A stretch of DNA of 64,000 nucleotides from 13-2-20CM-68-14 sp046733295 (GCA_046733295.1 JBKPOY010000031.1:1-64000), one strand, 5' to 3'. Counted from the stretch's first letter, positions 33,591 to 42,264 are shown. Notes: generated by a model from the letters alone, not told the origin. Numbers and translations are program-made.

Positions 33591-34819
33591 CCGACTTCGG
33601 AGAGCCGGTGCTCGAAGAAGGAGCGTTCGACGGGGTTCGTTGCAAGCTCGAGCGCACGCCGGTACGACGCAGCAGCTTCGGCCCGGCGCCCGTCCCGGCG
33701 CAGCAGGTCGGCGCGTGCCGCGTGCAGGAGGTAGTAGTCGTCGAGCCCTTCGATCCCGTCGATCAGCGACAGTCCGCGATCGGGCCCGTCGGCCATGGCG
33801 ACTGCGGCAGCCCGGTTCAGCTCGACGACCGGGGACGGAGCGAGTTCGACGAGCTCGTCGTAGAGCTCGACGATCCGTCGCCAGTCGGTCGGCTCGGGCT
33901 GCTGCGTGTGGGCGTGGACCGAGGCGATTTCCGCCTGGAGTCGATAGACGCCGCTCGACCCCAGCCGCGCGCGCGCGAGCACGCGCTCGCCCTCGGCGAT
34001 CTCGGCCCGGTTCCAGAGCGCTCGGTCCTGATGCTCGAGCAGGACGAGAGTCCCTTCGGGGCTCGTCCTCGCGGCTCGGCGCGAGTCGTGGAAGAGCATG
34101 AGGGCCAGCAGGCCGAGCGCCTCCGGCTCGTCGGGCAGCAGGACGGACAGCAGCTTCGCGAGCCGAAGCGCCTCCTCGCACAGGTCGGCGCGGACGAGCT
34201 TGTCGGCCGAGGTCGCGGCGTAGCCCTCGTTGAAGATCAGATAAATCACGGCGAGCACGGCCCCGAGGCGCTCGCCGAGCAGGTGCTCGGGGGGCACACG
34301 GAAGGGGATCCCCGCGTCCCTCACCTTTTGCTTGGCGCGGACGAGCCGCTGCGCCATCGTGCGCTCCGAGACGATGAACGCGCGCGCGATTTCCGCGGTC
34401 GTCAGGCCGGCCACCGCGCGCAGCGTCAGGCCGACCTGCGCCTCGGGGGCAAGGGCGGGGTGGCAGCACGTGAAAATGAGGCTGAGCCGCTCGTCGGGCA
34501 GTGGGTCCTCCCCGTCGGTGGCGGGTTCGAGACTCGCCAGGCGTTGCAGGAGCTCGGTCTTGTGCGTGAGCGTTCGTTCACGGCGGATGCGGTCGATCGC
34601 CCGGTTGCGCGCGGTCGCCACGAGCCATGCGGCCGGATTGCCCGGCACGCCGTCCGCGGGCCAGCGCTCGAGCGCGACGGCGACCGCATCCTGAAGGGCG
34701 TCCTCGGCGAGCTCGAAGTCGCCGAGGACGCCGATCAGGCTCGCGAGGACACGGCCCCACTCCTCGCGGAAGATCCGCCCGAGGCGGTCGCTTGCGACGC
34801 CGGAGTCGAGCCCAGTCAG
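33587..34819 (-). CDS. ECF42-type RNA polymerase sigma factor with C-terminal helical extension
   Basis: About 410 residues. Region 2 includes LGDFELAEDALQDAVAVALERWPADGVPGNPAAWLVATARNRAIDRIRRE. Region 4 includes RAVAGLTTAEIARAFIVSERTMAQRLVRAKQKVR. A ~200-residue helical C-terminal domain ends in a TPR-like ADLLRRDGRRAEAAASYRRALE, the hallmark of the ECF42 group. ECF42 factors are encoded next to YCII/DGPF proteins, and one lies directly upstream. The usual starts would overlap that gene by 97 bp; the CTG at 34817-34819 overlaps its stop as CTGA and gives a normal N-terminus, so I prefer it. Confidence 0.88.
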   Translation of the reverse strand: MTGLDSGVASDRLGRIFREEWGRVLASLIGVLGDFELAEDALQDAVAVALERWPADGVPGNPAAWLVATARNRAIDRIRRERTLTHKTELLQRLASLEPATDGEDPLPDERLSLIFTCCHPALAPEAQVGLTLRAVAGLTTAEIARAFIVSERTMAQRLVRAKQKVRDAGIPFRVPPEHLLGERLGAVLAVIYLIFNEGYAATSADKLVRADLCEEALRLAKLLSVLLPDEPEALGLLALMLFHDSRRAARTSPEGTLVLLEHQDRALWNRAEIAEGERVLARARLGSSGVYRLQAEIASVHAHTQQPEPTDWRRIVELYDELVELAPSPVVELNRAAAVAMADGPDRGLSLIDGIEGLDDYYLLHAARADLLRRDGRRAEAAASYRRALELATNPVERSFFEHRLSEVG

Positions 34820-35154
34820 TGCTCCACCACCGGCCTCACCTCGATCGCGCCGCCGGTGCGAGCCGCCGGAATTCGTGCCGCGATCTCGATCGCGTCGTCG
34901 AGGTTGTCGCACTCGACGAGGTAGAAGCCGCCGAGGTACTCCTTCGTCTCCGCGAACGGGCCGTCCAGTGTGACCGTCTTGCCGTCCTGGACGCGAACCG
35001 TGGTGGCCTTCGAGAGCTCGCCGAGATCCGCGCCGCTCTTGGTCTGGGGGCTCATGCCGATGTCCATGTACTCCTTGGTCATGGCCTCCTGCTCTTCCTT
35101 GCTGAAGGTCTCCCAGCGGCCGTCCTCGCCGTAGATCAGAAGCGCGTACTGCAC
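34816..35154 (-). CDS. YCII-related DGPF-domain protein, partner of the ECF42 sigma factor
   Basis: 112 residues. It has the dimeric alpha+beta YCII fold, with YALLIYGEDGRWE at the start, the TLDGPFAETKEYLGGFYLVEC signature (DGPF) and AARIPAARTGGAIEVRP. Its function in ECF42 systems is not firmly known; it may be a small-molecule or signal sensor. The GTG start follows a perfect AAAGGAGG at 5-nt spacing, so it is likely well translated. Its stop overlaps the sigma factor. Confidence 0.88.
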   Translation of the reverse strand: MQYALLIYGEDGRWETFSKEEQEAMTKEYMDIGMSPQTKSGADLGELSKATTVRVQDGKTVTLDGPFAETKEYLGGFYLVECDNLDDAIEIAARIPAARTGGAIEVRPVVEH

Positions 35155-35231
35155 GGTTCCTCCTTTGGTCGGGTTTCGACTACAAGACGAACGGGGGCCT
35201 GCCAAATCGACATTCGGTTCGAGGCGACACG

Positions 35232-37463
35232 CTATGCCCCGAGCATCCGCTCGAGCAGGCGCAGGGCGCCGTCCTTGTCGAGTGGCTCGTTCAGGTTCCC
35301 GCACTTCGGGCTCTGAACGCAGGAGGGGCAGCCGTGCTCACATGGACAGCCGGCGAGCATCGCAGCGGTGTCCTCGACCCAGCCCTCGAACGCTTGGAAG
35401 CCGCGCTCGGTGATCCCGACACCGCCCGGATGGCCGTCGTAGACGAAGATCGTCGGGGCGCCGGTCTGGAAGTGGACGTTTGTCGACAGGCCGCCGATGT
35501 CCCACCGGTCGCACATCGCCCAGAGCGGGAGCAGGGCGATCAGGGAGTGCTCCGCGGCGTGCAGCGAGCCGAGCAAGCGGCGTTGGGAGTCGAGGTCCTC
35601 GGTCATCGACGGTTGCGGGACGAACCAGATCGCCTCGGTCTCGAATTGCGTCTGCGGCAGATCGAGCGCGACGATCTCGAGCGAGCCCTGGTCGTGCACG
35701 GACTTCTTCTGATACGCCACGACCTGCTCGGTGACGATCACCTTGCCGAAGCTCAGCTCGAGCCCGAGACGCCATTCCGTGCGCTGCGCCTCATCGATCG
35801 CGGTCATCAGCTCCTTCTTCGCCTGCGTGTAGTAATCGCCGGAGAACGGCTCGAGGAGCGCGGCCCGCGCCTGGAAATCGAGAGACGCGACGCGGTACTG
35901 GTCCCCGAGGTGCATGTAGATCGCCCCCTCGTGGACGGTCGAGAAGGCGCGCTCGTGCTCGACGAGGCCGAGCACCGCGCCGGTCGAGCGATCGACCACG
36001 GTGAACGCGTCCGTCCCCGTGGACCGGAGCGGGACGCGTGCCGCGGGGTAGTCGCGGCCCGCCCAGACGAACCCGGCCTCGGTCCGCTTCAGCTCCGGCA
36101 GGACGGCCGCCCGCTCGAGCGCCGCGTCGCCGAGAATTTCCCGGTCGCCGTCATCGAGAGGCGCCTCGAACGCCGCTGCCCGCACGTGGCCGTCGAGGAC
36201 GCGGTGGTTCTCGTGGTCGAGGATCGCGGCCTCCACGCGGCGGCCGAGCAACGTCTGCGGGGAGCGCATGAAGTACTGGTCGAGGGCGTCCTCGCTCGCG
36301 ACGAGGACCGCGAGGCCGTGCCCTCGCCGGCCGGCCCGGCCCCATTGCTGCCGCAGGCTCGAAACGGTGCCCGGGAACCCCACCGAGACGACGCCGTCGA
36401 GCAGCCCGACGTCGATCCCGAGCTCGAGCGCGTTGGTCGCCGAGACGCCGAGCAGGTCGCCCGCGGAGAGACGCTGCTCGATCTCGCGCCGCTGCGCAGG
36501 CGTGTAGCCCGCGCGGTACGGCGACAGCCTCGAGCGGTCGCCGAGGCGATCCGCGGCGAAGCGGTGGATCAGCTCGGCGGCCTTGCGGCTCTTCGCGAAC
36601 AGGAGCGTGCGCAGGCCACGGGCGACGAGGTCGGCCAGGATGCGTGAGCCCTCGCCGAGCGGGGACGCCCGCAGGCCGAGGTCCTCGTCCGTCAGGGGCG
36701 GGTTCCAGAGCACGACGGTGCGCTCCGCTCGCGGCGCGCCGTCGTCACGGATCACGGTCGCGGGCACGCCGAGCAGCCGCTCGGCGAGCTCTCCGGGGTT
36801 CGCGATCGTCGCCGAGGCAAGCAGGAACTGCGGCTCGGCACCGTAGATCGTGGCCAGCCGGCGCAGGCGCCTCAGCACGTTCGCCACATGGGAGCCGAAG
36901 ACCCCGCGGTAGACGTGCGCCTCGTCGACGATCACGTAGTGGAGGTTCGAGAGGACGTCGCCCCAGCGGTCGTGGTGCGGGAGCACGCCGACGTGGAGCA
37001 TGTCGGGGTTCGACAGGATCAGGTTCGACCACTTCCGGATCTGCCAGCGGCGCTCGCTCTCCGTGTCCCCGTCATAGATCGCGGCTCGAAGTCTCGGGAG
37101 CCGCGAGGCGGTCAGGGAGCGGAGCTGGTCCTGCGCGAGCGCTTTCGTCGGATAGAGGTAGAGGGCGCGCAGCTTCGGCTCGCGCGCGAGAGCGTCGAGC
37201 ACCGGCAGGTTGAAGGCGAGCGTCTTGCCGGACGCGGTGCCGGTCGTGATGACCAGATGCTCGCCACGCCGAGCCGCGTCCCACGCCTCGCGCTGGTGAG
37301 CGTAGAGCTGCTCGATGCCCTGTGCGGCGAGCGCCTCGCGGAGGTGGGGGTGCAACTCGTCCGGTAGGGGCGCGAGCCGAGCCTCACGCGCGGCCTCGGT
37401 GCCCAGGTAGGCGATCTCCTCGCCCTGGAGTAGATCGGCCCACGCGTGCGTTTGCAGTGCCAC
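35232..37463 (-). CDS. MrfA/YprA-type DEAD-like helicase with C-terminal zinc site
   Basis: 743 residues. Helicase motifs in order: motif I ITTGTASGKT, Ia LYPTKALAQDQ, II VIVDEAHVYRG, III LLASATIANP, IV/V LLFAKSRKAAE and GVSATNALELGIDVG, VI QQWGRAGRRG. The C-terminal DUF1998 region carries four cysteines in CPCEHGCPSCVQSPKCGN. This layout is that of MrfA (YprA, mitomycin repair factor A) and Hrq1, 3'-5' helicases acting on cross-linked DNA. The MrfB exonuclease partner is not adjacent. GTG start; no obvious ribosome-binding site. Confidence 0.9.
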   Translation of the reverse strand: MALQTHAWADLLQGEEIAYLGTEAAREARLAPLPDELHPHLREALAAQGIEQLYAHQREAWDAARRGEHLVITTGTASGKTLAFNLPVLDALAREPKLRALYLYPTKALAQDQLRSLTASRLPRLRAAIYDGDTESERRWQIRKWSNLILSNPDMLHVGVLPHHDRWGDVLSNLHYVIVDEAHVYRGVFGSHVANVLRRLRRLATIYGAEPQFLLASATIANPGELAERLLGVPATVIRDDGAPRAERTVVLWNPPLTDEDLGLRASPLGEGSRILADLVARGLRTLLFAKSRKAAELIHRFAADRLGDRSRLSPYRAGYTPAQRREIEQRLSAGDLLGVSATNALELGIDVGLLDGVVSVGFPGTVSSLRQQWGRAGRRGHGLAVLVASEDALDQYFMRSPQTLLGRRVEAAILDHENHRVLDGHVRAAAFEAPLDDGDREILGDAALERAAVLPELKRTEAGFVWAGRDYPAARVPLRSTGTDAFTVVDRSTGAVLGLVEHERAFSTVHEGAIYMHLGDQYRVASLDFQARAALLEPFSGDYYTQAKKELMTAIDEAQRTEWRLGLELSFGKVIVTEQVVAYQKKSVHDQGSLEIVALDLPQTQFETEAIWFVPQPSMTEDLDSQRRLLGSLHAAEHSLIALLPLWAMCDRWDIGGLSTNVHFQTGAPTIFVYDGHPGGVGITERGFQAFEGWVEDTAAMLAGCPCEHGCPSCVQSPKCGNLNEPLDKDGALRLLERMLGA

Positions 37464-37495
37464 AACCGTATTGAAGCCGCAGCGAAGGAGGAGCC

Positions 37496-37810
37496 GTGAT
37501 CGCGCGAACGTGGAAGGGCTGGACGAGGCCGGAGGACGTCGAGCGTTACATCGAGTACGTCAAGGCGACCGGCGTCCAGGGGCTGGCCGAGACGGAGGGA
37601 AACCGCGGCGTCTACATCTACACCCGCGCGGACGGAGACCGCGCCGAGATGATGGTCACGTCCCTGTGGGAGTCGCGCGAGTCGATCAAGGCGTTTGCCG
37701 GCGACGAGATCGAGCGCGCGGTCTTCTATCCCGAAGACGACGAGTACCTCGTCGACCGAGAAACGACGTGCACCCATTACGAGGTGCCGGTCGCGCACGC
37801 CGTTCGCTAG
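37496..37810 (+). CDS. ABM-domain (antibiotic biosynthesis monooxygenase-like) protein
   Basis: 104 residues, a single dimeric alpha-beta barrel: IARTWKGWTRPEDVERYIEYV, AEMMVTSLWESRESIKAFAGDEIERAVFY, then YLVDRETTCTHYEV. Proteins of this fold include heme-degrading and quinone monooxygenases, but also many without known activity. The GTG start has an AAGGAGGAG ribosome-binding site. It lies just upstream of the TPP riboswitch and diverges from the helicase gene. Confidence 0.7.
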   Translation: MIARTWKGWTRPEDVERYIEYVKATGVQGLAETEGNRGVYIYTRADGDRAEMMVTSLWESRESIKAFAGDEIERAVFYPEDDEYLVDRETTCTHYEVPVAHAVR

Positions 37811-37815
37811 CCTGA

Positions 37816-37887
37816 AGACACCGGGGTGCCCGCAAGGGCTGAGATCACACCCGCGAACCTGATCCGGGTCATGCCGGCGAAGGGAGT
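37816..37887 (+). promoter_or_regulatory. TPP (THI-box) riboswitch controlling thiDMEL
   Basis: The aptamer core is complete: ACACCGGGGTGCC, then GGGCTGAGATCACACC, then ACCTGATCCGGGTCATGCC and GCGAAGGGA, the conserved THI-box elements. The 3' strand of the aptamer (GAAGGGAG) is itself the ribosome-binding site of thiD, whose TTG follows at 37891. No terminator hairpin fits between them. TPP binding would therefore hide the ribosome-binding site, a translational switch. Confidence 0.95.
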
Positions 37888-37890
37888 GAG

Positions 37891-38700
37891 TTGGTACCGC
37901 GTTGTTTGACCATCGCCACGTCGGATTCCGGCGGCGGCGCCGGGATTCAGGCCGACCTGAAGGCATTCGCGCGCGCCGGCTGCCACGGCACGAGCGCCCT
38001 GGTCGCGCTGACGGCCCAGAACACGGTCGGCGTGAACGCGATCCACGAGTTGCCTCCGGCGTTCGTGACCGCCCAGCTCGAAGCCGTCTTCGAAGACATC
38101 GGTGTGGACGCCGCGAAGACGGGGATGCTCTTCTCGCGTCCGCTGATCGAGACGGTCGCCGATTTCCTGGCCGCCCACCCGGTGCCTCTCGTCGTCGACC
38201 CCGTGATGGTCGCGAGCTCCGGCGCGCGCCTCCTCGAGGAGGACGCCGTCGAGACGCTCGTCACGCGCCTCTTCCCCCTCGCGGCCCTCGTGACCCCGAA
38301 CCTGGCCGAAGCGAGGGTTCTGACCGGGACTTTGCAACAGACTGTCACGAAGTTTGAGCTGTCGGAGCGAGTTCACGCTCTCGGAGCGCCGGCCGTGATC
38401 GTCACCGGTGGCCACGGCGAGCCGGTCGACCATCTCTTCGACGGGGCGGAACATGTCGAAATCCCCGTCGCGAGGAAGGAGGACGGCGCGACCCACGGGG
38501 CGGGTTGCACGCACTCGGCCACGGTTGCGGCCGAGCTGGCCAAAGGGCGCTCGCTCCTTGAGGCAGCGGTGTCGGCGTCGCGGGTGGCCTCGGCTGCGGT
38601 TGCGCGCGGACTGACGGACATCGGCGCCGGGGACGGGCCGGTCGACGTCTTCGACCTGAGGGAGGCCCGTGAGCGAGTCGACGCTCTCGACGGGCGCTGA
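37891..38700 (+). CDS. thiD: Hydroxymethylpyrimidine/phosphomethylpyrimidine kinase
   Basis: 269 residues. ThiD phosphorylates HMP and HMP-P on the pyrimidine side of thiamine synthesis. It has TSDSGGGAGIQADLKAFA near the N-terminus, VDPVMVASSGARLL, TPNLAEARVLTG and the catalytic Cys loop HGAGCTHSATVAAELA. TTG start directly after the riboswitch. It overlaps thiM by 32 bp. Confidence 0.94.
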   Translation: MVPRCLTIATSDSGGGAGIQADLKAFARAGCHGTSALVALTAQNTVGVNAIHELPPAFVTAQLEAVFEDIGVDAAKTGMLFSRPLIETVADFLAAHPVPLVVDPVMVASSGARLLEEDAVETLVTRLFPLAALVTPNLAEARVLTGTLQQTVTKFELSERVHALGAPAVIVTGGHGEPVDHLFDGAEHVEIPVARKEDGATHGAGCTHSATVAAELAKGRSLLEAAVSASRVASAAVARGLTDIGAGDGPVDVFDLREARERVDALDGR

Positions 38701-39478
38701 CCTGCGCGCGATTCGGGAGCGGAAGCCGCTCGTCCACCAGATCACGAACTACGTGGTCATGAACGAGACGGCGAACGCAACCCTCGCCCTCGGGGGGTTG
38801 CCTGTGATGGCGCACGCCGGGGAGGAGGTCGAGGAGATGGCCGCGATCGCCGGCGCCCTCGTCCTCAACATCGGCACGCTCTCGCCGCCGTGGGTCGAGG
38901 CGATGCTTGCCGCCGGACGGGCGGCGAACGACGCGGCGGTTCCGGTGGTGCTCGATCCCGTTGGCGCGGGCGCCACTCGCTACCGCACCGAGACCGCAGA
39001 GAGGCTCCTCGAGGAGATCCGGGTCAGCGTCCTGCGCGGCAACCCGGCGGAGGTCGCGACGCTCGCCGGGCGGGACGCCGAGATCCGTGGGGTGGAGTCG
39101 ATCGGCGCAACCGATGCACCCGCCGAGCTCGCGCGTGCGGCCGCTCGCAAGCTCGGCACCGTCGCCTCCGTGACCGGGGCGACGGACCACGTCTCGGACG
39201 GGGAGCGGATGATCTCGGTCTCGAACGGCCATCCCCTGCTGGCGTCGATCACGGGCTCGGGCTGCATGTCGACCGCGATCACGGGCTGCTTTCTCGCAGT
39301 CCGGCCCGACGCCCCCCTCCAGGCCGCGGCCGAGGCCCTGGTGGCCTTCGGCGTCGCCGGCGAGAACGCTGCGCGCGGGGCGAAGGGCCCGGGCTCGTTC
39401 CACGCGGCCCTCTACGACTCGCTGTACCAGCTCGACGCGGCGAGGATCGACGCGCTGGCGCGGGTGCTCGCGTCGTGA
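38669..39478 (+). CDS. thiM: Hydroxyethylthiazole kinase
   Basis: 269 residues. ThiM phosphorylates salvaged hydroxyethylthiazole. It has KPLVHQITNYVVMNETANATLALGG, VLDPVGAGATRYRTE, LRGNPAEVATLAG, and ITGSGCMSTAITGCFLAV with the catalytic Cys. It starts inside thiD (GTG 38669) and its stop overlaps thiE as GTGA. Its presence, without thiC or thiG in the window, points to salvage. Confidence 0.94.
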   Translation: MSESTLSTGADLRAIRERKPLVHQITNYVVMNETANATLALGGLPVMAHAGEEVEEMAAIAGALVLNIGTLSPPWVEAMLAAGRAANDAAVPVVLDPVGAGATRYRTETAERLLEEIRVSVLRGNPAEVATLAGRDAEIRGVESIGATDAPAELARAAARKLGTVASVTGATDHVSDGERMISVSNGHPLLASITGSGCMSTAITGCFLAVRPDAPLQAAAEALVAFGVAGENAARGAKGPGSFHAALYDSLYQLDAARIDALARVLAS

Positions 39479-40038
39479 TCCTGCACGCGATCGTCGAGGA
39501 CCCCACGACGGCGGAGACGGCCGCCGCAGGCGGCGCGACCGTGATCCAGCTCAGGCTGAAGGGGCTTGCGACGCCGGAGCTCGCGGAGCACGGCCGGCCT
39601 GTCGCCGCGGTGTGCGCCCGCCACGGGGTCACGTTCGTGGTCAACGACGACGTCGCGGCCGCGATCGAGCTCGGCGCCGATGCCGTGCACCTCGGCTGCG
39701 AGGACGAGGGGATCGAGCAGGCACGCGAAGCCGGCCTGCTCATCGGCCTGTCGGCCCAGAGCCTGGACGAGGCGCGCGCGGTGGACGCGCAGGGCCCGGG
39801 CTACATCGGCGCCGGGCCCGTGTGGGCCACACCCACGAAGGCCGATGCACGCCCGATCGGCCTCGAGGGCCTGCGGGACATCTGCGCGGCTGTGTCCGCT
39901 CCGGTGGTCGCGATCGGCGGCGTCGACGTCTCGAACGCCGCCGCCTGCGTCGCGGTGGGCGCCGCCGGCGTTGCCGTGGTGCGGGCAGCGGCCGATGCCC
40001 GCGCGCTGCGCGAGGTGCTCGCCCGTGCGCTTGTCTGA
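39475..40038 (+). CDS. thiE: Thiamine-phosphate synthase ThiE (short form)
   Basis: 187 residues, somewhat short for ThiE. It joins HMP-PP and thiazole phosphate. It has VIQLRLKG, TFVVNDDVAAAIELGADAVHLGCED, GAGPVWATPTKAD and VVAIGGVDVSNAAACVAVGAAGVAVV, the standard TIM-barrel motifs. The usual HLGQxD reads HLGCED. The GTG start overlaps the thiM stop as GTGA. Confidence 0.9.
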   Translation: MILHAIVEDPTTAETAAAGGATVIQLRLKGLATPELAEHGRPVAAVCARHGVTFVVNDDVAAAIELGADAVHLGCEDEGIEQAREAGLLIGLSAQSLDEARAVDAQGPGYIGAGPVWATPTKADARPIGLEGLRDICAAVSAPVVAIGGVDVSNAAACVAVGAAGVAVVRAAADARALREVLARALV

Positions 40039-40849
40039 GGTCGGTGAGCTCGGTCTGCTCGCCGAGCTCGAACGGCGGGGGTTGGTCAAGGGGATCGAGC
40101 ACGACGCGGCCGAGCTCGGCGACGGCCTCGTCGTCACCCAGGACGCACTCGTCGAGGGGATCCATTTCACGCTCGAGCGCTTGTCGTGGCGGGAGCTTGG
40201 GTTCCGCGCCGCGGCGGTGAACGTCAGCGACCTGAGCGCGTCGGCGGCGCGCCCGGCGGCGCTGATCGTGACGCTCGGCGCACCGGCCGAGACCGAGTTG
40301 GCCGACGTCGCCGACCTCTACGCAGGGATCGCGGAGGCCGGCGTCCCCGTCCGCGGCGGCGACACGACCAAGGCTCCTTTCGTGTTCGTGAGCGTGACCG
40401 CGGTCGGCCGTGCGGGGCGCGTTCCCGGACGGGCGGGCGCGAAGGCACAAGATGTCCTCGTCGTCACGGGCCCGCTCGGCGCAGCCGGAGCCGCCTTCCG
40501 GCGGGGCCGCTACGTCCGACCGCCGTTGCGCGTCGAAGAGGGGCTGCGGCTCGGCCGGGAGGCACACGCGATGCTGGACATCTCGGACGGACTGGCGCGG
40601 GATGCCGCCCGGCTCGCCGAGCGCTCAGGCTGCAAGCTGGTGATCGAGCTCGAGCGCGTCCCGTTGGCGCCGGCCGCGACGTTGGAGGACCTCGCGTTCG
40701 GCGAGGACTTCGAGCTGCTCGCCGCGATGCCGAGCCCGGGTAAGTTCGCCGTGATCGGCCGCTGCGAGCCCGGCGAGGGGGTCGAGCTCCTCCTCGACGG
40801 GGAGCCCCGCGAGCTGGGCGGCTGGGATCACTTCGCGAAAAGAACTTGA
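40025..40849 (+). CDS. thiL: Thiamine-monophosphate kinase ThiL (divergent)
   Basis: 274 residues, shorter than the usual ~320. ThiL makes thiamine diphosphate from TMP. It has TQDALVEGIHFTLERLSWRELGFRAAAVNVSDLSA, PVRGGDTTKAP and LDISDGLARDAARLAERSG. The N-terminal metal motif, usually GxGDDAA, reads GIEHDAAELG with His26 in place of the first Asp. GTG 40025 overlaps the thiE end by 14 bp; a TTG 6 nt later is an alternative. Last gene of the thi operon. Confidence 0.88.
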   Translation: MRLSEVGELGLLAELERRGLVKGIEHDAAELGDGLVVTQDALVEGIHFTLERLSWRELGFRAAAVNVSDLSASAARPAALIVTLGAPAETELADVADLYAGIAEAGVPVRGGDTTKAPFVFVSVTAVGRAGRVPGRAGAKAQDVLVVTGPLGAAGAAFRRGRYVRPPLRVEEGLRLGREAHAMLDISDGLARDAARLAERSGCKLVIELERVPLAPAATLEDLAFGEDFELLAAMPSPGKFAVIGRCEPGEGVELLLDGEPRELGGWDHFAKRT

Positions 40850-40873
40850 AGAACCGGGTCCGAGTCGGCAACG

Positions 40874-40879
40874 TAGGGT
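40874..40879 (+). promoter_or_regulatory. TANNNT box before the ABC permease
   Basis: TAGGGT ends 6 nt before the GTG at 40886. No ribosome-binding site. Confidence 0.35.
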
Positions 40880-40885
40880 TCCACG

Positions 40886-41923
40886 GTGCTGGCGTACCTG
40901 GTGAGACGGCTGCTCTGGTCTTTCGTGCTGATTCTTGCCGTCGCGCTGGTCACCTTCATCATCTTCTTCGTCATTCCGACGAACCGGGTCGGCAACATCC
41001 GCCACCGGGAGTCGACGACGAACATCAACGAGGCGGTCGGGATCCACGGGCCCGTCTACGTCCAGTACGCGCGCTTCCTCTGGCATCTCGGGCACGCATC
41101 GCTCGGGAACTCGTTCCGGAGCGAGGCGAGCGTCCGCGAGCTGGTCTTGACGGCGGCGCCCGTCACCGCGTCGCTCGTGATCGGCGGAGCCGTCGTCTGG
41201 CTCCTGGTCGCGCTGCCCGTGGGGATCCTCTCGGCGATGAGGCCACGATCTCTCTTAGACAGGACCGCGTCGGTGTTCGTGCTGATCGGGATCTCGGTGC
41301 ACCCGGTCTGGCTCGGGCTGATCTTCCTTTACTTCTTCGGCTACAAGTGGAACCTCTTCCCGATGGGTCAGTACTGCGATGTCTTCAACCCGCCGGGGGG
41401 TGCCCAATGCGGTGGCCTCGTCCAGTGGTTCTGGCACCTCGTGCTGCCCTGGATCACCTTCGCGGCCCTCTATGCGGCGCTCTACGTGCGCATGGTCCGC
41501 GCGAACGTCCTCGAGGCGCTGAACGAGGACTACGTCCGAACTGCCCGCGCCAAAGGCGCTTCGGAGGTCCGCGTCGTCCGCAGGCACGTTCTGCGCAACG
41601 CGCTGCTGCCGGTCGTGACGATGCTCGGCATGGACATCGGCGTCGCGTTGGGCGGGACCCTCTTCATCGAGAACGTCTACGGCCTGCCGGGGCTCGGCAA
41701 GCTGATGACCCGCGGCCTCCAGACGTACGACCTGCCGATCCTGCTCGGCGTCGTGGTCTTCATGACCTTCGCGATCGTGATCATGAACGTCGTGATCGAC
41801 ATCTGCTACACGGCCTGCGACCCTCGCGTTCGCCCGCGCGCCGGCGTCGATCAAGAGGACAGGATCAACGTGAAGCTCCGCCAGCCGGCGCCCTCGCGCC
41901 AGGCGCACACGGCGAGCACCTAA
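40886..41923 (+). CDS. ABC transporter permease (DppB/OppB type), orphan
   Basis: 345 residues with six predicted transmembrane segments; the first is LLWSFVLILAVALVTFIIFFVIP. The BPD_transp_1 EAA loop is visible as EDYVRTARAKGASEVRVVRRHVLRNALLPVV. Peptide/nickel permeases of this class work with a second permease, two ATPases and a binding protein, none of which is nearby. A cysteine-bearing extracytoplasmic loop (YCDVFNPPGGAQC) is unusual. It may pair with distant genes or be a relic. The C-terminal tail is basic. Confidence 0.85.
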   Translation: MLAYLVRRLLWSFVLILAVALVTFIIFFVIPTNRVGNIRHRESTTNINEAVGIHGPVYVQYARFLWHLGHASLGNSFRSEASVRELVLTAAPVTASLVIGGAVVWLLVALPVGILSAMRPRSLLDRTASVFVLIGISVHPVWLGLIFLYFFGYKWNLFPMGQYCDVFNPPGGAQCGGLVQWFWHLVLPWITFAALYAALYVRMVRANVLEALNEDYVRTARAKGASEVRVVRRHVLRNALLPVVTMLGMDIGVALGGTLFIENVYGLPGLGKLMTRGLQTYDLPILLGVVVFMTFAIVIMNVVIDICYTACDPRVRPRAGVDQEDRINVKLRQPAPSRQAHTAST

Positions 41924-42243
41924 CCGGCTTTAAGCCAGCGCGACCAGGCCTGCTCGAAGTGTGACCGGGGCCTGGCGCCGATCACCGTTTCCTGCGGCCG
42001 ACCTCGGTCGAACAGGATCGCCGTCGGAATCGAAAGCACGCTGTAGCGGGCGGCGGTCTCGACGTTCTCGTCGATGTTCAGCTTGGCGAAGGCGACGCGG
42101 CCGTCCTGCTCACGCTCCAGCTCCTCGAGGATCGGCTCGACCGCGCGGCACGGGCCGCACCAGGGGGCCCAGAAGTCGACCACGACGGGCTTCGGGGCGT
42201 CGAGGACATCACGCTGGAAGCTCTCGTCGGTGACCTCGCGCAC
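41920..42243 (-). CDS. Thioredoxin
   Basis: 107 residues with the active site FWAPWCGPCRAVEPILEELE, the cis-Pro region YSVLSIPTAILFDRG and no signal peptide, so a cytoplasmic thioredoxin that reduces protein disulphides. The cofactor gene (thioredoxin reductase) is not adjacent. GTG start; a TACGAT box lies 7 nt upstream. Its end overlaps the permease end by 4 bp (convergent). Confidence 0.9.
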   Translation of the reverse strand: MREVTDESFQRDVLDAPKPVVVDFWAPWCGPCRAVEPILEELEREQDGRVAFAKLNIDENVETAARYSVLSIPTAILFDRGRPQETVIGARPRSHFEQAWSRWLKAG

Positions 42244-42250
42244 GGCTTCG

Positions 42251-42256
42251 ATCGTA
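42251..42256 (-). promoter_or_regulatory. TANNNT box before thioredoxin
   Basis: TACGAT on the minus strand ends 7 nt before the GTG at 42241-42243. Confidence 0.4.
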
Positions 42257-42264
42257 GCTCCTGG

